A stretch of DNA of 62,260 bases from Gammaproteobacteria bacterium. GTDB taxonomy: Bacteria; Pseudomonadota; Gammaproteobacteria; Steroidobacterales; Steroidobacteraceae. The notes beneath the pieces were generated by a model. It did not search any database, was not told the DNA's origin, and saw nothing but the letters and a program-made list of their open reading frames with translations. Of the stretch, positions 1 to 9,477 are shown piece by piece (within the stretch, counting starts at the first letter, position 1; the number at the start of each line of letters is the position of its first letter). The DNA is taken from assembly GCA_025355165.1 (NCBI GenBank), contig JANYAD010000206.1, positions 1-62,260 of the forward strand. Reading direction: 5' to 3'. The position numbers and the translations under genes are program-made.

Positions 1-74
1 AGCCGGGCCAAGAATCCGCCTACGCTCAAATGGAAGACCTGGTCTTCGAAGAGCGCACCGACGCTTTGCACTAG
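1..74 (+). CDS. smg: Smg/DUF494 family protein, C-terminal end only
   Basis: The frame running from base 3 to the TAG at 72-74 encodes the last 23 residues of a protein, including PGQESAYAQMEDLVFEE and ending DALH. This matches the conserved tail of the Smg (DUF494) family as I recall it, where a YxQMEELLFE-like stretch precedes a terminal LH. The gene starts outside the window. Its stop lies 6 bases before the topA start, and the dprA-smg-topA order is common in gammaproteobacteria, which supports the call. The molecular role of Smg is not established. Confidence 0.8.
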   Translation, partial: PGQESAYAQMEDLVFEERTDALH

Positions 75-80
75 ACGCCT

Positions 81-2645
81 GTGAGCAGCAATCTCGTTAT
101 CGTGGAATCGCCTGCCAAGGCGAAGACCATCAAGAAGTACCTCGGTAAGGATTTCGAGGTGCTTGCCTCGTACGGCCACGTGCGCGACCTCGTGCCCAAG
201 GAAGGCGCCGTGGATACCGAGCACCACTTCGCCATGAAGTATCAAGTGGTCGAGCGCAATCAGAAGCACATCGATGCCATCTCGCGTGCCCTTAAAAAAG
301 CCAAGGCCCTGTTCCTTGCGACCGACCCGGATCGTGAGGGCGAGGCCATTTCCTGGCACTTGTACGAGCTCCTGAAGGGCCAGGGCGAGCTCGATGGCAA
401 GGACGTCAGCCGCGTCGTGTTCTACGAGATCACCAAGAACTCGGTGCGCGAGGCGATGGCGAGTCCGCGCGAGTTGTCCGTCGATTTGGTGAATGCGCAG
501 CAGGCGCGGCGTGCCTTGGACTTTCTGGTGGGTTTCAATTTATCGCCTCTATTGTGGAAGAAAGTGCGGCCTGGATTGTCGGCCGGCCGGGTGCAAAGCC
601 CGGCGCTGCGCATGATTTGCGAGCGCGAGGATGAGATCGCCGCCTTCGTCGCGCGCGAGTACTGGAGCATCGACTCCGAGTTGGAACACACCGAGCAGAA
701 GTTCCCGGCCAAGCTGGTGGAGTTTAAGGGCGAGAAAGTCGAGCAGTTCAGTTTCACCACCGAAGCGCAAGCGCGGGCGGTGGAGCGCGCGCTCAATGAG
801 GCTGCCCAGGGCGAGCTTACGGTCCTTACCGTGGATCGCAAGCAACGCAAGCGCAATCCCGCGCCGCCTTTCACCACCTCCACGCTGCAGCAGGAGGCGG
901 CGCGCAAACTGGGTTTCAGCGCGCAAAAGACCATGCGTGTCGCACAGCAGCTCTATGAAGGGGTGGACATCGGGGAAGGCCAAGTTGGCCTCATCACTTA
1001 CATGCGCACCGACTCGCTCAACCTCGCGCAGGAGGCGATTGGCCAGATCCGCGATGTGATCGTACAACTGTACGGCCAAGCCGGCCTTGCCGATGAGCCG
1101 CGAATTTTCAAGACCAAGTCCAAGAACGCGCAAGAAGCTCACGAGGCGATTCGCCCGACGGCGGCCGGCGTATTGCCGGCGGACATCGAGAATAAGCTCG
1201 AATCGGATCAGTTCAGACTGTATTCGCTGATCTGGAAGCGCACCGTCGCATGCCAGATGGCCCCTGCGATCTTCGACACCGTCACCGTCGAGATGCTCGC
1301 GGGCGGGAAAGATCGGGGCGGCGGTGAGTCCCACGAGCGCAGCGTGCTGCGCGCCAACGGCTCGACCTTGGTCAAGCCGGGATACATTTCCGTATATCAA
1401 GAAGGCTTGGACGATGCGGTCCTAGATGACTCGGATCACGTGCTGCCGCCCATGAAAGAGGGCGATCGGGTCAAGCTGGTCGGCGTCGTGCCTAGCCAGC
1501 ATTTCACCGAGCCACCGCCGCGTTTTTCGGAAGCCTCGCTGGTTAAAGCGCTGGAGGAATATGGCATCGGCCGCCCCTCCACTTATGCCTCGATCATCTC
1601 CACGCTGCGCGACCGACAGTACGTGGACATCGAAAGCCGGCGCTTCACCGCCACGGACATCGGCAAGATCGTCAGCCGTTTCTTGACACAATATTTCACC
1701 ACTTACGTGGACTATGACTTCACCGCCAAGATGGAGGACTCCCTCGATGCGGTGGCCAGCGGCGAGCAAGAGTGGGTACCGCTCTTGGAAAGATTTTGGA
1801 AGCCTTTCATCGATCTGGTGAATCACACCGAAACCTCGGTGAGCCGCGAGGAAGTCGCGCAAGCGCGCGACTTGGGGGTCGATCCGGCCAGCGGCAAGCC
1901 GATGAGCGTGCGGATGGGACGTTTCGGGCCCTTCGTACAGATAGGCACCAAAGACGATGACGACAAACCGCGCTTCGCGGGCCTGCGGCCCGGGCAAAAG
2001 ATGGACCAGATTACCCACGAACAGGCGATGGAGCTGTTTAAGTTGCCCCGCAAGCTCGGCACCACGGCGGCGGGTGAAGAGATCACCACCAATGTCGGGC
2101 GCTTCGGTCCCTACGTGAAGTACGGCGCGAAATATGTCTCGCTCAAGACCGACGATCCCTATGAGATCACGCCCGAACGCGCGCTCGAGGTCATTCGTGA
2201 AAAGGAGATAGCGGACGCGAATCGATTGATTCTGGATTTCCCCGATGCCGGCATTCAGGTGCTCAATGGCCGCTATGGGCCCTACATCACCGACAAGGCG
2301 CGCAATGCTAAAATTCCGAAGGACAAGGAACCGAAGAGTTTGACGTTGGAAGAGTGCCAGGCGCTCCTGGCCGCCGCGCCGGAACGCGGCAAGTGGGGGC
2401 GCAAAGGCGGCAAATTCTCCAAGTTTGCGCCCAAGGGCGCTGCGAAGGACGGCAAGACGGCCAAAGAAAGCCCGTCGCTGCAGGGCGCGGCAGCGAAGTT
2501 GGCCAAGGGCGGCAAAAATGCGGCCGCGGTCCCGGTAAAGTTGGCCGCCAAGGGGAAGAAGGCCGCGGTCGATAAGCAGGCACCTGCGCCGGTTGCCAAG
2601 GCTCAATCCAAAGTCAAAAAGAAGTCCGCTAAAAAAAAGGCGTAA
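81..2645 (+). CDS. topA: DNA topoisomerase I (type IA)
   Basis: Relaxes negatively supercoiled DNA through a 5'-phosphotyrosine intermediate and needs Mg2+. The protein has 854 residues and begins at GTG. The Toprim domain starts at once (LVIVESPAKAKTI, residues 5-17) and carries the acidic metal triad in DPDREGE (82-88). The catalytic tyrosine is Tyr307 in the GLITYMRTDS motif. After the core come about three Toprim_C-type repeats with GRFGP or GRYGP motifs (roughly 610-770). A lysine/alanine-rich basic tail (about 770-854) follows, presumably for DNA binding. The Cys4 zinc fingers of E. coli TopA are absent, as in some other gammaproteobacteria. The gene sits 6 bases after smg and 6 bases before hemF and is probably cotranscribed with them. 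Long antisense ORFs over it reflect GC-rich codon usage. Confidence 0.98.
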   Translation: MSSNLVIVESPAKAKTIKKYLGKDFEVLASYGHVRDLVPKEGAVDTEHHFAMKYQVVERNQKHIDAISRALKKAKALFLATDPDREGEAISWHLYELLKGQGELDGKDVSRVVFYEITKNSVREAMASPRELSVDLVNAQQARRALDFLVGFNLSPLLWKKVRPGLSAGRVQSPALRMICEREDEIAAFVAREYWSIDSELEHTEQKFPAKLVEFKGEKVEQFSFTTEAQARAVERALNEAAQGELTVLTVDRKQRKRNPAPPFTTSTLQQEAARKLGFSAQKTMRVAQQLYEGVDIGEGQVGLITYMRTDSLNLAQEAIGQIRDVIVQLYGQAGLADEPRIFKTKSKNAQEAHEAIRPTAAGVLPADIENKLESDQFRLYSLIWKRTVACQMAPAIFDTVTVEMLAGGKDRGGGESHERSVLRANGSTLVKPGYISVYQEGLDDAVLDDSDHVLPPMKEGDRVKLVGVVPSQHFTEPPPRFSEASLVKALEEYGIGRPSTYASIISTLRDRQYVDIESRRFTATDIGKIVSRFLTQYFTTYVDYDFTAKMEDSLDAVASGEQEWVPLLERFWKPFIDLVNHTETSVSREEVAQARDLGVDPASGKPMSVRMGRFGPFVQIGTKDDDDKPRFAGLRPGQKMDQITHEQAMELFKLPRKLGTTAAGEEITTNVGRFGPYVKYGAKYVSLKTDDPYEITPERALEVIREKEIADANRLILDFPDAGIQVLNGRYGPYITDKARNAKIPKDKEPKSLTLEECQALLAAAPERGKWGRKGGKFSKFAPKGAAKDGKTAKESPSLQGAAAKLAKGGKNAAAVPVKLAAKGKKAAVDKQAPAPVAKAQSKVKKKSAKKKA

Positions 2646-2651
2646 CGGCCC

Positions 2652-3575
2652 GTGCCAACCCTTAAACCGGTCGATGCATCCGCCGTCAAGGGCTACCTGA
2701 ACGAGCTTCAGGACCGCATCACGCAGGCGGTGGAAAAAACCGAGTCGGTGAAATTTCGCCGTGATGCTTGGCAGCGTGCCGAGGGCGGCGGCGGGGAGAG
2801 CCGCGTGTTAAGTGATGGCGGGGTGTTCGAACGCGCAGGCGTGTCTGTCTCGCACGTGTTCGGCGACAAGATGCCCCCCTCTGCCTCGGCCTCACGCCCC
2901 GAGATTGCGGGGGCGCCCTTCGAGGCGATGGGACTGTCCCTGGTGTTCCATCCGCGAAATCCGCATGCGCCGACGACGCATTGCAACGTGCGGTTCTTGG
3001 TGGCACGGCCGGTCGATGGTGCAGAAGTTTGGTGGTTCGGGGGCGGGTTCGATCTCACGCCCTACTATCCCTACGATGAGGACGTGCTTCACTGGCATCG
3101 AACGGCACGCGAGGCCTGCGCGCCGTTCGGCGCGCAACGCTATGAACGCTACAAAAGCTGGTGCGACCGGTATTTCTTCATGCCGCATCGGAATGAAACG
3201 CGCGGCGTCGGCGGATTGTTCTTCGATGATCTGAATGAGGGCGGATTCGAGCAATCCTTTGCTTTCCTGCGCAGCGTGGGCGACCACTTTCTGCCGGCAT
3301 TCATGCCTATTCTGGAACGTCGCAAGCAACACCCTTACGGCGAGCGCGAGCGGCAGTTTCAACTTTACCGCCGCGGCCGATACGTGGAATTCAACTTGGT
3401 CTACGACCGCGGTACGCTATTCGGACTGCAATCTCGCGGCCGCACCGAGTCGATACTGATGTCGCTGCCGCCCCTGGTTCGCTGGGAATATGATTGGCAC
3501 CCCGCTGCAGGTTCGCCCGAGGCGCGGCTGTACGAGGAGTTTCTTCGGCCCAGGGACTATCTGGCGGAACTCTAG
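2652..3575 (+). CDS. hemF: Oxygen-dependent coproporphyrinogen III oxidase
   Basis: Oxidatively decarboxylates coproporphyrinogen III to protoporphyrinogen IX in aerobic heme synthesis, in the cytosol. The 307-residue length is close to the E. coli enzyme. Family blocks are intact: GGGGESRVL near residue 40, [35 protein letters not shown], and [20 protein letters not shown] near the C-terminus. It starts at GTG 6 bases after topA, with only a weak AAAGG upstream. The hemF neighbourhood of topA is typical of gammaproteobacteria. Its TAG stop interleaves with the stop of the convergent yaeQ gene inside a CTAG. Confidence 0.97.
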   Translation: MPTLKPVDASAVKGYLNELQDRITQAVEKTESVKFRRDAWQRAEGGGGESRVLSDGGVFERAGVSVSHVFGDKMPPSASASRPEIAGAPFEAMGLSLVFHPRNPHAPTTHCNVRFLVARPVDGAEVWWFGGGFDLTPYYPYDEDVLHWHRTAREACAPFGAQRYERYKSWCDRYFFMPHRNETRGVGGLFFDDLNEGGFEQSFAFLRSVGDHFLPAFMPILERRKQHPYGERERQFQLYRRGRYVEFNLVYDRGTLFGLQSRGRTESILMSLPPLVRWEYDWHPAAGSPEARLYEEFLRPRDYLAEL

Positions 3576-4126
3576 AGCGCGCCGGGCGCGCCAATGTGCA
3601 CCCGATCTATGGTGCAGGTGAGCGTCTCGGCACCCAGCGACAAATACACCTGGCCATCCGCCACCGTGAGCGCGAATTCCATGCGCCGCGCGAGCAAGCC
3701 GGTGAAGGCCGTCAGCCAATCGCGATCCACCGCGTACAGCTCCAAGGCCTCCGCACGGTAAATTTTCGCCGCACGCAGTCTTTGGCTCAGCTGCTGCGCG
3801 TCTTTGTGCGTGTACACGGCGACACGCGGCGCGAGCTTGGCAGCCCGGTGCAGGCGCGCCGGATCCGGCGCGCCCACATCGATCCACACGCGCAGTGCGC
3901 CGGTGAGATCGCGCACGGAAATTGCCGGCTGATCGGGATCGGAAAGTCCGGTTGAGAGACTGATGCCTTCGGTGTACTCGAGGCAGTAGGCCAACAGGCG
4001 CGTCAGCAAATGATCTTCCGTTTCGGATGGATGGCGTGCGAGGCGCAGCTCGAGCGGCGCATACACGCCGCGGTCCGAATCGGCGAGCTCTATTTTAAAT
4101 GTGTATACGGTAGCGCCGAGCGCCAT
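3572..4126 (-). CDS. yaeQ: YaeQ family protein
   Basis: A 184-residue YaeQ protein, a small family with a PD-(D/E)XK nuclease-like fold whose biological role is unclear. Hallmarks are the start [22 protein letters not shown], the [17 protein letters not shown] block, the WIDVGAPD motif, and a C-terminal stretch on reading out a measured value ([10 protein letters not shown]). Start ATG at 4126. The gene lies 17 bases downstream of the nitronate monooxygenase gene on the same strand, so the two probably form an operon. The stop codon overlaps the hemF stop. Confidence 0.92.
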   Translation of the reverse strand: MALGATVYTFKIELADSDRGVYAPLELRLARHPSETEDHLLTRLLAYCLEYTEGISLSTGLSDPDQPAISVRDLTGALRVWIDVGAPDPARLHRAAKLAPRVAVYTHKDAQQLSQRLRAAKIYRAEALELYAVDRDWLTAFTGLLARRMEFALTVADGQVYLSLGAETLTCTIDRVHIGAPGAL

Positions 4127-4143
4127 GGGTCACCTGGCCATAT

Positions 4144-5175
4144 TCAGCTTGCCAGCGCGCGGGTCAACAAGCCGGCGGGAATTTCGCGGCAGCCGCTAGC
4201 ATTCTGGCCGCACCAGAGGGGCGAGAAATCGCCGATGCCCAGGCTCTCAGCTTTTTTGCGTAAGCCTGCGAGCGCGTTGCCGGCCGAAGGAAATGCCGGC
4301 GCCGCCGCGTTCATCGGCCCGAGTTCCGCCATGAGCCGGTTGACGATGCCGCGCGCGGGCCGGCCGGAGAATAAGTTGGTCACCGCCGTATGCGCCGCAC
4401 GGGGGCTCTTGAGCGCTGCACGATGTACCTCACTGGTGGTCGCCTCGGGGCACAGCAAGTAAACCGTGCCCAGCTGAACGGCGGCGGCGCCCAGCGACAA
4501 AGCGGCCGCCACGCTCTTCGCCTCCGCGATGCCCCCAGTAGCGATTACCGGTACGCGTGCGACGCGTACGATCTGCGGCAGCAAGGCCAGGGTGCCCACT
4601 TGAGTCGTCAAATCCTCGGACAAGAATAGGCCGCGATGGCCGCCGGCCTCGAACCCCTGCGCAATGATGGCATCCGCGCCGTGCCGCTCGAGCCACAGCG
4701 CCTCCGCAACCGTGGTTGCCGAAGCCCATATTGTCGAGCCCCATGCTTTTACGCGCTGCAAAAGATCACTCGACGGCAAGCCGAAGTGGAAGCTCACCAC
4801 CGCGGGCCTGAACCCTTCCAATGCATCGGCCATGGCTGCGCTGAAGGGTTTGCGCAACGGGGCCGCGGCCGACTCGCTCGAATCGATTGCAAATTCTTGC
4901 AGGTAAGGAGCTAGCAGCGCGCGCCATGCCGCTTCTCTCGCAGCGTCGACAGTGGGGGGTTCGTGGCAAAAGAAATTCACGTTGAAAGGCTTGGTGGTCT
5001 GCGCGCGAATCCGCGACAGTTCGGCAACCATGGCATCGACACTCAGCAAGCCGCAGGGGAGCGATCCCAGGCCGCCCGCATTACACACCGCGACGGTCAA
5101 CTCGCTGCCTTGCCAACCCGCCAATGGCGCCTGGACGATGGGCAACTCAAATCCGAGGATTTCTTGCAATCTCAC
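4144..5175 (-). CDS. Nitronate monooxygenase (2-nitropropane dioxygenase family)
   Basis: FMN-dependent TIM-barrel enzyme of the nitronate monooxygenase class, which oxidises alkyl nitronates such as propionate 3-nitronate. It has 343 residues. Visible family features are the N-terminal PIVQAPLAGWQG, GGLGSLPCGLLS, VSFHFGLP, the GFEAGGHRG motif, and the phosphate-binding VPVIATGGIAEAKSVAAAL followed by GAAAVQLGT. The start is GTG at 5175, with AGGA about 8 bases upstream; no ATG fits the conserved N-terminus. It precedes yaeQ on the same strand. The physiological substrate cannot be read from the sequence; a detoxification role is inference. Confidence 0.88.
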   Translation of the reverse strand: MRLQEILGFELPIVQAPLAGWQGSELTVAVCNAGGLGSLPCGLLSVDAMVAELSRIRAQTTKPFNVNFFCHEPPTVDAAREAAWRALLAPYLQEFAIDSSESAAAPLRKPFSAAMADALEGFRPAVVSFHFGLPSSDLLQRVKAWGSTIWASATTVAEALWLERHGADAIIAQGFEAGGHRGLFLSEDLTTQVGTLALLPQIVRVARVPVIATGGIAEAKSVAAALSLGAAAVQLGTVYLLCPEATTSEVHRAALKSPRAAHTAVTNLFSGRPARGIVNRLMAELGPMNAAAPAFPSAGNALAGLRKKAESLGIGDFSPLWCGQNASGCREIPAGLLTRALAS

Positions 5176-5469
5176 TGATGCATCCTGGCGCCATGATAGC
5201 GGGTTGACAACCTTCAGTGGCCTGCGGTAATACCTCGCGGTGCCAGACGCCCCCCAGATCGATCCTCTTCATGTTTTAGTCGAGGACGAAAGCCAAGCCC
5301 TGAGCGCCGCGCTCATCGACTGCGAGGACGCTGCTTCTGTGGGTTTCATGCCCGCGCTGGCGAGCAAGAATGAACGCGTTGCGGCTGGAGGCCGCGGTGC
5401 ACCCTCTCTGTGTTTGCGCCGCTGCCTGGCGGCGGCCACTCACCCACGATTTTCTGGCACGCTTTCGCC
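5176..5469. other. Intergenic stretch without a convincing gene
   Basis: About 290 bases lie between the divergent nitronate monooxygenase start and the next gene. A 77-codon ORF (5240-5473) and short ORFs in other frames are open here, but none has a recognisable motif or a ribosome-binding site. The stretch presumably holds the divergent promoters; I could not identify convincing -35/-10 pairs. Confidence 0.4.
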
Positions 5470-6720
5470 ATGAATAGCGCAACGAGCATTGCAGGACATG
5501 TCTTGCGCTTCGATGAGAGCGGCCGACTGTTGCCCTGGACATCCTGGTCCGCGGCGCTCGACCGCGAGATGAATTTCTACCAGCAGTGTCCGTACGACCA
5601 TGGATATCCGCGCTTCGTCTGTGAAACCTTTCTCGATGCCAGCTGGACGCCCAATGTCGAACGCACCGACATCATCCCCGCGACGCAAAACGGCATGGCT
5701 ATTGTTTCGTATCTGAAATTCTATGGGATGCGCGGCGAGCGAGAGCCCGCCTGGCTCGCGACGGCACGCTGCATGGGCGATTATTTACTGAAAGAAGTGC
5801 GCACTCCGGATTCCGGCCACTATCCAGCATTCACGCGTTCCACCGGCAGGCGCGCACAGTTCCCGCAGACGGCGGATTGCGGTTCGCAGTCCGACAAGCC
5901 CTATGAAATTGAACCGGACAAGGGCGGCATCGCAGGTTTCGCACTGACTTTGTTGTTCGAAGCGACCGGGAACTCCAAATACTTGGCGCAAGCATTGCAC
6001 AACGCCCGCGTGCTGGCTGCCAACCAGGGCGCGGGCGACGCCGTGCGCTCGCCGTGGCCGTTTCGCGTCGATTTTCGCACCGGCGAGGAGCGAGGTCCGG
6101 TGTCGGGCAACATGACGTACATCTTGCGGCTTTTCGACCTGTTGATTACGCATGGCTACGCCGAATTTGCGCAGCCGCGCGAATTACTCTGGCAGTGGAT
6201 CAAGATGCACCAGATACCCAGCGCGGCAGCCGGCGGCGCGTTGTTCGCACAATTTTTCGAAGACCACGACACCCCCACCAACCGCACCTCCTGGGCGCCC
6301 TTGAACTTGGCGCGTTATCTGCTTGAAAAGCAGGACGCGATCGATCCGCAGTGGCGCGCCGATTGCAGCTTGCTGATTGATTTCGTGCGGTCGAATTTCA
6401 CACACCGGGAGTTTGGCGTCGCTGTCTGCCATGAGCAGGATGAGGACAAGCAAGCGTGGGGCGGCGCGAATTCAACCTACGGCGCGGTGCTCGCCTTGTA
6501 TGCGAAAGCGACCCAATCATCCGCCCTGGCGAGCGAAGCGCGCCAGGCGCTGAACTACACGTTGTACTCGATCGATGAGCGCGGCCGACCGCGCGATGTA
6601 TTGCAAAATCCGCAGCCGGGGGGCTGGCAGGAAGATGCCCACACCGACGTGGTTCATAATTATGCGGATGCGCTGGGCGCCTTTCCGGAATGGGGAGATG
6701 CAGCCGGTGCGCGCGGCTGA
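5470..6720 (+). CDS. Conserved hypothetical protein, possible (alpha/alpha)6-barrel glycosidase fold
   Basis: A protein of 416 residues from ATG 5470; an in-frame GTG at 5410 would add 20 residues with no better ribosome-binding site. I do not recognise a named family. It has repeated helical hairpins with aromatic/acidic motifs (NFYQQCPYDHGYPRF, DKGGIAGFALTLLFEATG, VSGNMTYILRLFDLL, WGGANSTYGAVLALYAKA). These look like the six-hairpin glycosidase or epimerase folds used on polysaccharides. There is no signal peptide, so it is predicted cytosolic. It stands alone, with a convergent PilZ gene 4 bases downstream. The enzymatic role is inference only. Confidence 0.8.
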   Translation: MNSATSIAGHVLRFDESGRLLPWTSWSAALDREMNFYQQCPYDHGYPRFVCETFLDASWTPNVERTDIIPATQNGMAIVSYLKFYGMRGEREPAWLATARCMGDYLLKEVRTPDSGHYPAFTRSTGRRAQFPQTADCGSQSDKPYEIEPDKGGIAGFALTLLFEATGNSKYLAQALHNARVLAANQGAGDAVRSPWPFRVDFRTGEERGPVSGNMTYILRLFDLLITHGYAEFAQPRELLWQWIKMHQIPSAAAGGALFAQFFEDHDTPTNRTSWAPLNLARYLLEKQDAIDPQWRADCSLLIDFVRSNFTHREFGVAVCHEQDEDKQAWGGANSTYGAVLALYAKATQSSALASEARQALNYTLYSIDERGRPRDVLQNPQPGGWQEDAHTDVVHNYADALGAFPEWGDAAGARG

Positions 6721-6724
6721 CCAA

Positions 6725-7141
6725 TCAGACCGGCACTTTTAATATGCTTGCGATGAACGCAGCGGTCGCAGCGTCAATTTCGCCAAACCGCACGCCGGCG
6801 CGGAACCGTCCCTCGCCCATGATCACGCAATAGCAGACCTCCGCCGCGATATGGAAAGCCCTGCTCTCGCCGCACACCTCCAATTCCAAATCGATGAGGC
6901 ATAGTTGCCCCGCCGCGAGTTCGAAGGGCAGCGTGATGCTCGCACCGGAGCGCGACAGGTCGACGGTGTGTGCCGGAAGCACCGCGATCCCGGGGGCCGT
7001 GACGCGCGCGTGAAGGGCGACGGATCTGCGCTCGTGGTTGCGGCGTTCGAGCGCGGCTCGCCGAATCAACTGCTCGGCATCGATGAGCTCTTCGGCATAG
7101 TATTCGTGCGCCTCGACCAGGCTTTCGGCGACAGTGTTCAT
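6725..7141 (-). CDS. PilZ domain c-di-GMP receptor
   Basis: A 138-residue protein with one PilZ domain. Both c-di-GMP-binding motifs are intact: RxxxR at Arg34-Arg38 (within ERRNHERRS) and DxSxxG at Asp61-Gly66 (DLSRSG). A short charged N-terminal helix precedes the barrel. The start is ATG 7141; the open frame continues upstream to 7474, but that extension lacks conserved sequence. As a stand-alone PilZ protein it probably acts as an adaptor whose partner cannot be told from the neighbours. It adds to the other c-di-GMP elements in this window. Confidence 0.9.
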   Translation of the reverse strand: MNTVAESLVEAHEYYAEELIDAEQLIRRAALERRNHERRSVALHARVTAPGIAVLPAHTVDLSRSGASITLPFELAAGQLCLIDLELEVCGESRAFHIAAEVCYCVIMGEGRFRAGVRFGEIDAATAAFIASILKVPV

Positions 7142-7281
7142 CCCGGCCCATCCCGTTCGAGTGTGACGAGGGATGGTAGCCGATGGCGAGCCTTGCCGAG
7201 CGCGCCGATTGTGAACTGCGGCTCGATTCCGTCGGTTGCTGCTACAACATGTCAAATTGCGAATCGAAAATGTTCGGTTGC

Positions 7282-8556
7282 TCAAGCCCTCATCAGCCAA
7301 CGGGCCATCGCCGCAAAGGCCGGCAAGGTAATCGTATCGTTCGCCGCGCTGGAAGCAACTGGGTGGGAGGCGAACCGTGCGATCACCAGCTCTGCCTGCG
7401 GCGCTATGTATAAGCGCTGGCCGTGGATGCCGCGCGCCTCGAATAGGTCGAGCGCATTGTGCGAGACCCACCACATGTTGCGGTAAGAATAACCGGGCAG
7501 CAGCGCGTACCCGGCGGCGGCGAACTTACCGGGGTCGGATCCGCGGCGTATGTCCGCGATGACTTCCGCAGCAATGACTTGCTTACCCTGCCAGGCCCCC
7601 TCGCATCGCATCAGCTCGCCGAAGCGGCATAAGTCGCGCAGACCGGCGCTCAACCCCGCGCCCCCCATCGCCACGCCGATGGGATCGACGGTGATATAGC
7701 CGTCCTCTTCACAACCGATTCGGGACCATATCCGCTCGCTCAGCATGTCGTGCAGCGCCATGCCGCTGACGCGTTTCATGACCCAGCACAGCACCTCGGT
7801 GTTGATGGTCTTGTAACAGAATGCCTCGCCGTGAGCTCCCTCCTTGCGCAGGGTGCGCAAGTACTCGTAAAAGTTGCCCGGTCCCGTGTAGTCGGGCCCA
7901 CGCGGGCGCAGTCCCCCGGCCCTGCCGTAATCCCAGATGCTGGATGTCGCATCCGCGTAGAGCTCCGAGTATTGAACGCCGATTTGCATGTCCAGCACCT
8001 GACGCAGCGTGGCATCTTCATACGCGGTGCCGGCCATTTCCGGCAAGTAGTAGCCGATGGTCCGTGACTCATCCAGGGCGCGCTCATGAACCAGCGCCGC
8101 GGCGAGCGTGGCGGCGTAGGACTTCGTGATCGAGAAGCAGGCATGCTGGCGCTGTGCGCGCAGTGCGCCGAAATAGCGTTCATACACGAGGCGCCCGCGA
8201 TGCAATACGACGACACCGTCTGTATAGGTCCGCTCGAGCGACTGCGCCCAATCAAGCCGGCGGCCGGCCAAGTCTTCGAAGGACAGTGCATCGATCGCCG
8301 ATTCAACGGCGCGCGGCGCTTCGCCGAGATCGCTGCGCGCGCCGCTGCCGCGCCAAACGTTCGCGGTCGGCACGATTTCGCGCATGTGAGATAAGGTCCA
8401 TCGATTCTGCGGGAACTCGAGAAAGCGATCATCCTGAAAGCGGATCTGCTTTTCCGGCGTAGGCGGCGAACCCTGCATCCAGCCCAGGGCGTTGGGATCG
8501 GAGGCGTGCGAATCCGGATATTCGACGCCGTCGATCTCGACTACTCCGCTTCGCAT
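7282..8556 (-). CDS. Serine hydrolase, beta-lactamase class C/esterase family
   Basis: A 424-residue member of the beta-lactamase-related serine hydrolases (AmpC/EstB-like). The nucleophile motif SxxK is SITK (Ser142-Lys145), preceded by the FGALRAQRQHACFS strand. A Tyr-x-x-x-Asn variant (YKTINTEV) stands where class C enzymes have YxN. C-terminal blocks such as GGAGLSAGLRDLCRFGELM are typical. No clear signal peptide is present, so it is likely a cytosolic esterase or peptidase rather than an antibiotic-resistance enzyme. Start ATG 8556 is chosen over the longer frame to 8685, which would run into the divergent rlmJ gene. Confidence 0.86.
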   Translation of the reverse strand: MRSGVVEIDGVEYPDSHASDPNALGWMQGSPPTPEKQIRFQDDRFLEFPQNRWTLSHMREIVPTANVWRGSGARSDLGEAPRAVESAIDALSFEDLAGRRLDWAQSLERTYTDGVVVLHRGRLVYERYFGALRAQRQHACFSITKSYAATLAAALVHERALDESRTIGYYLPEMAGTAYEDATLRQVLDMQIGVQYSELYADATSSIWDYGRAGGLRPRGPDYTGPGNFYEYLRTLRKEGAHGEAFCYKTINTEVLCWVMKRVSGMALHDMLSERIWSRIGCEEDGYITVDPIGVAMGGAGLSAGLRDLCRFGELMRCEGAWQGKQVIAAEVIADIRRGSDPGKFAAAGYALLPGYSYRNMWWVSHNALDLFEARGIHGQRLYIAPQAELVIARFASHPVASSAANDTITLPAFAAMARWLMRA

Positions 8557-8603
8557 GCTGTTGTCCCGCAAACGCAACTGCCTTAAGCCTGGCACAATAC
8601 GGC

Positions 8604-9452
8604 ATGAATTACCGACATATCTATCACGCCGGGAATTTCGCCGACGTGGCGAAACATGTCGGACTGCTCTATTGCCTGCGGGCATTGAAACGCAAGGACG
8701 CCGGCTTCTTCGCGCTCGATACGCACAGCGGCCGCGCCTTTTATGACTTGCAAGCGCCCGAGGCGCAGAAATCGGGCGAAGGGGAGCGTGGCGTTCAGCG
8801 CCTCATCGTCCACGCGATCGGCAATAAATCGTTAGCGGACTATTTCACCGCCGTACGTGCGCGGCGCGGCAAACGGTTGCCGCGCTATCCGGGATCGCCG
8901 GCGTTGATCGCGCAGGAGTTGCGTTCACAGGACCGCGCCCTGTTCGTCGAGCTGCTGCCCGCCGAGGCACGCGCCGCGCAACGCGAGATCGAGTCGCAGG
9001 GACGGGTTAGAACCGAAATCGGCGATGGTTATGCCGCGCTCAAAGCCTTCCTGCCGCCCGAGGAGCGGCGCGGCCTCGTCATGATCGATCCACCGTACGA
9101 AAGCGTCGATGAGCTGAAAACGATGCTACAAGCCTTTGCCGAAGCATATCGGCGTTGGCCCAGCGCGATCTATTTGTTGTGGTACCCCATCCGCAGCGCC
9201 ACCCAGCGCAGCCTGGTGCATGCGCGGTTCGAGGCGCTGCGAATTCCGAAAATGCTGCTGGCCGATTTGGCGATTCACCCGGACGATGCGGGATTGGGGC
9301 TGGCGGGCAGCGGACTGTTGATTGTGAATCCGCCATACGGCGCGGATCAGTTTCTGCGCGAGGCTTATGGCGCGATTCATGAAGCGATTGCGGCGCCCGG
9401 CGCGGGCTATGTGGAAGTCACACGCCTCACGCCCGAGCGGATGGCACAATAG
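8604..9452 (+). CDS. rlmJ: 23S rRNA (adenine(2030)-N6)-methyltransferase
   Basis: SAM-dependent methyltransferase that methylates A2030 of 23S rRNA. The protein has 282 residues, the usual family length. The start MNYRHIYHAGNFADVAKHV is diagnostic of RlmJ, and the catalytic N6-adenine motif DPPYE follows VMIDPPYE near residue 157. WYPI and the NPPYG stretch near the C-terminus are also family features. It is divergent from the serine hydrolase gene, with 47 bases between starts, and is followed 25 bases later by a small DUF4404 gene, probably in the same transcript. Confidence 0.95.
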   Translation: MNYRHIYHAGNFADVAKHVGLLYCLRALKRKDAGFFALDTHSGRAFYDLQAPEAQKSGEGERGVQRLIVHAIGNKSLADYFTAVRARRGKRLPRYPGSPALIAQELRSQDRALFVELLPAEARAAQREIESQGRVRTEIGDGYAALKAFLPPEERRGLVMIDPPYESVDELKTMLQAFAEAYRRWPSAIYLLWYPIRSATQRSLVHARFEALRIPKMLLADLAIHPDDAGLGLAGSGLLIVNPPYGADQFLREAYGAIHEAIAAPGAGYVEVTRLTPERMAQ

Positions 9453-9477
9453 GACACCCTTTCGAAGGACAAGCACC

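Noticed and set aside
1422-2606. 394-codon minus-strand ORF
   Set aside because: Antisense to topA; a shadow frame.
5240-5473. 77-codon plus-strand ORF before the 5470 gene
   Set aside because: No ribosome-binding site, no motif, low-complexity arginine/alanine content, and overlap with the next gene start.
7282-8556. Serine hydrolase as an antibiotic-resistance beta-lactamase
   Set aside because: SxxK is present, but there is no signal peptide and the Tyr motif differs from class C enzymes. An esterase-like role is more likely.
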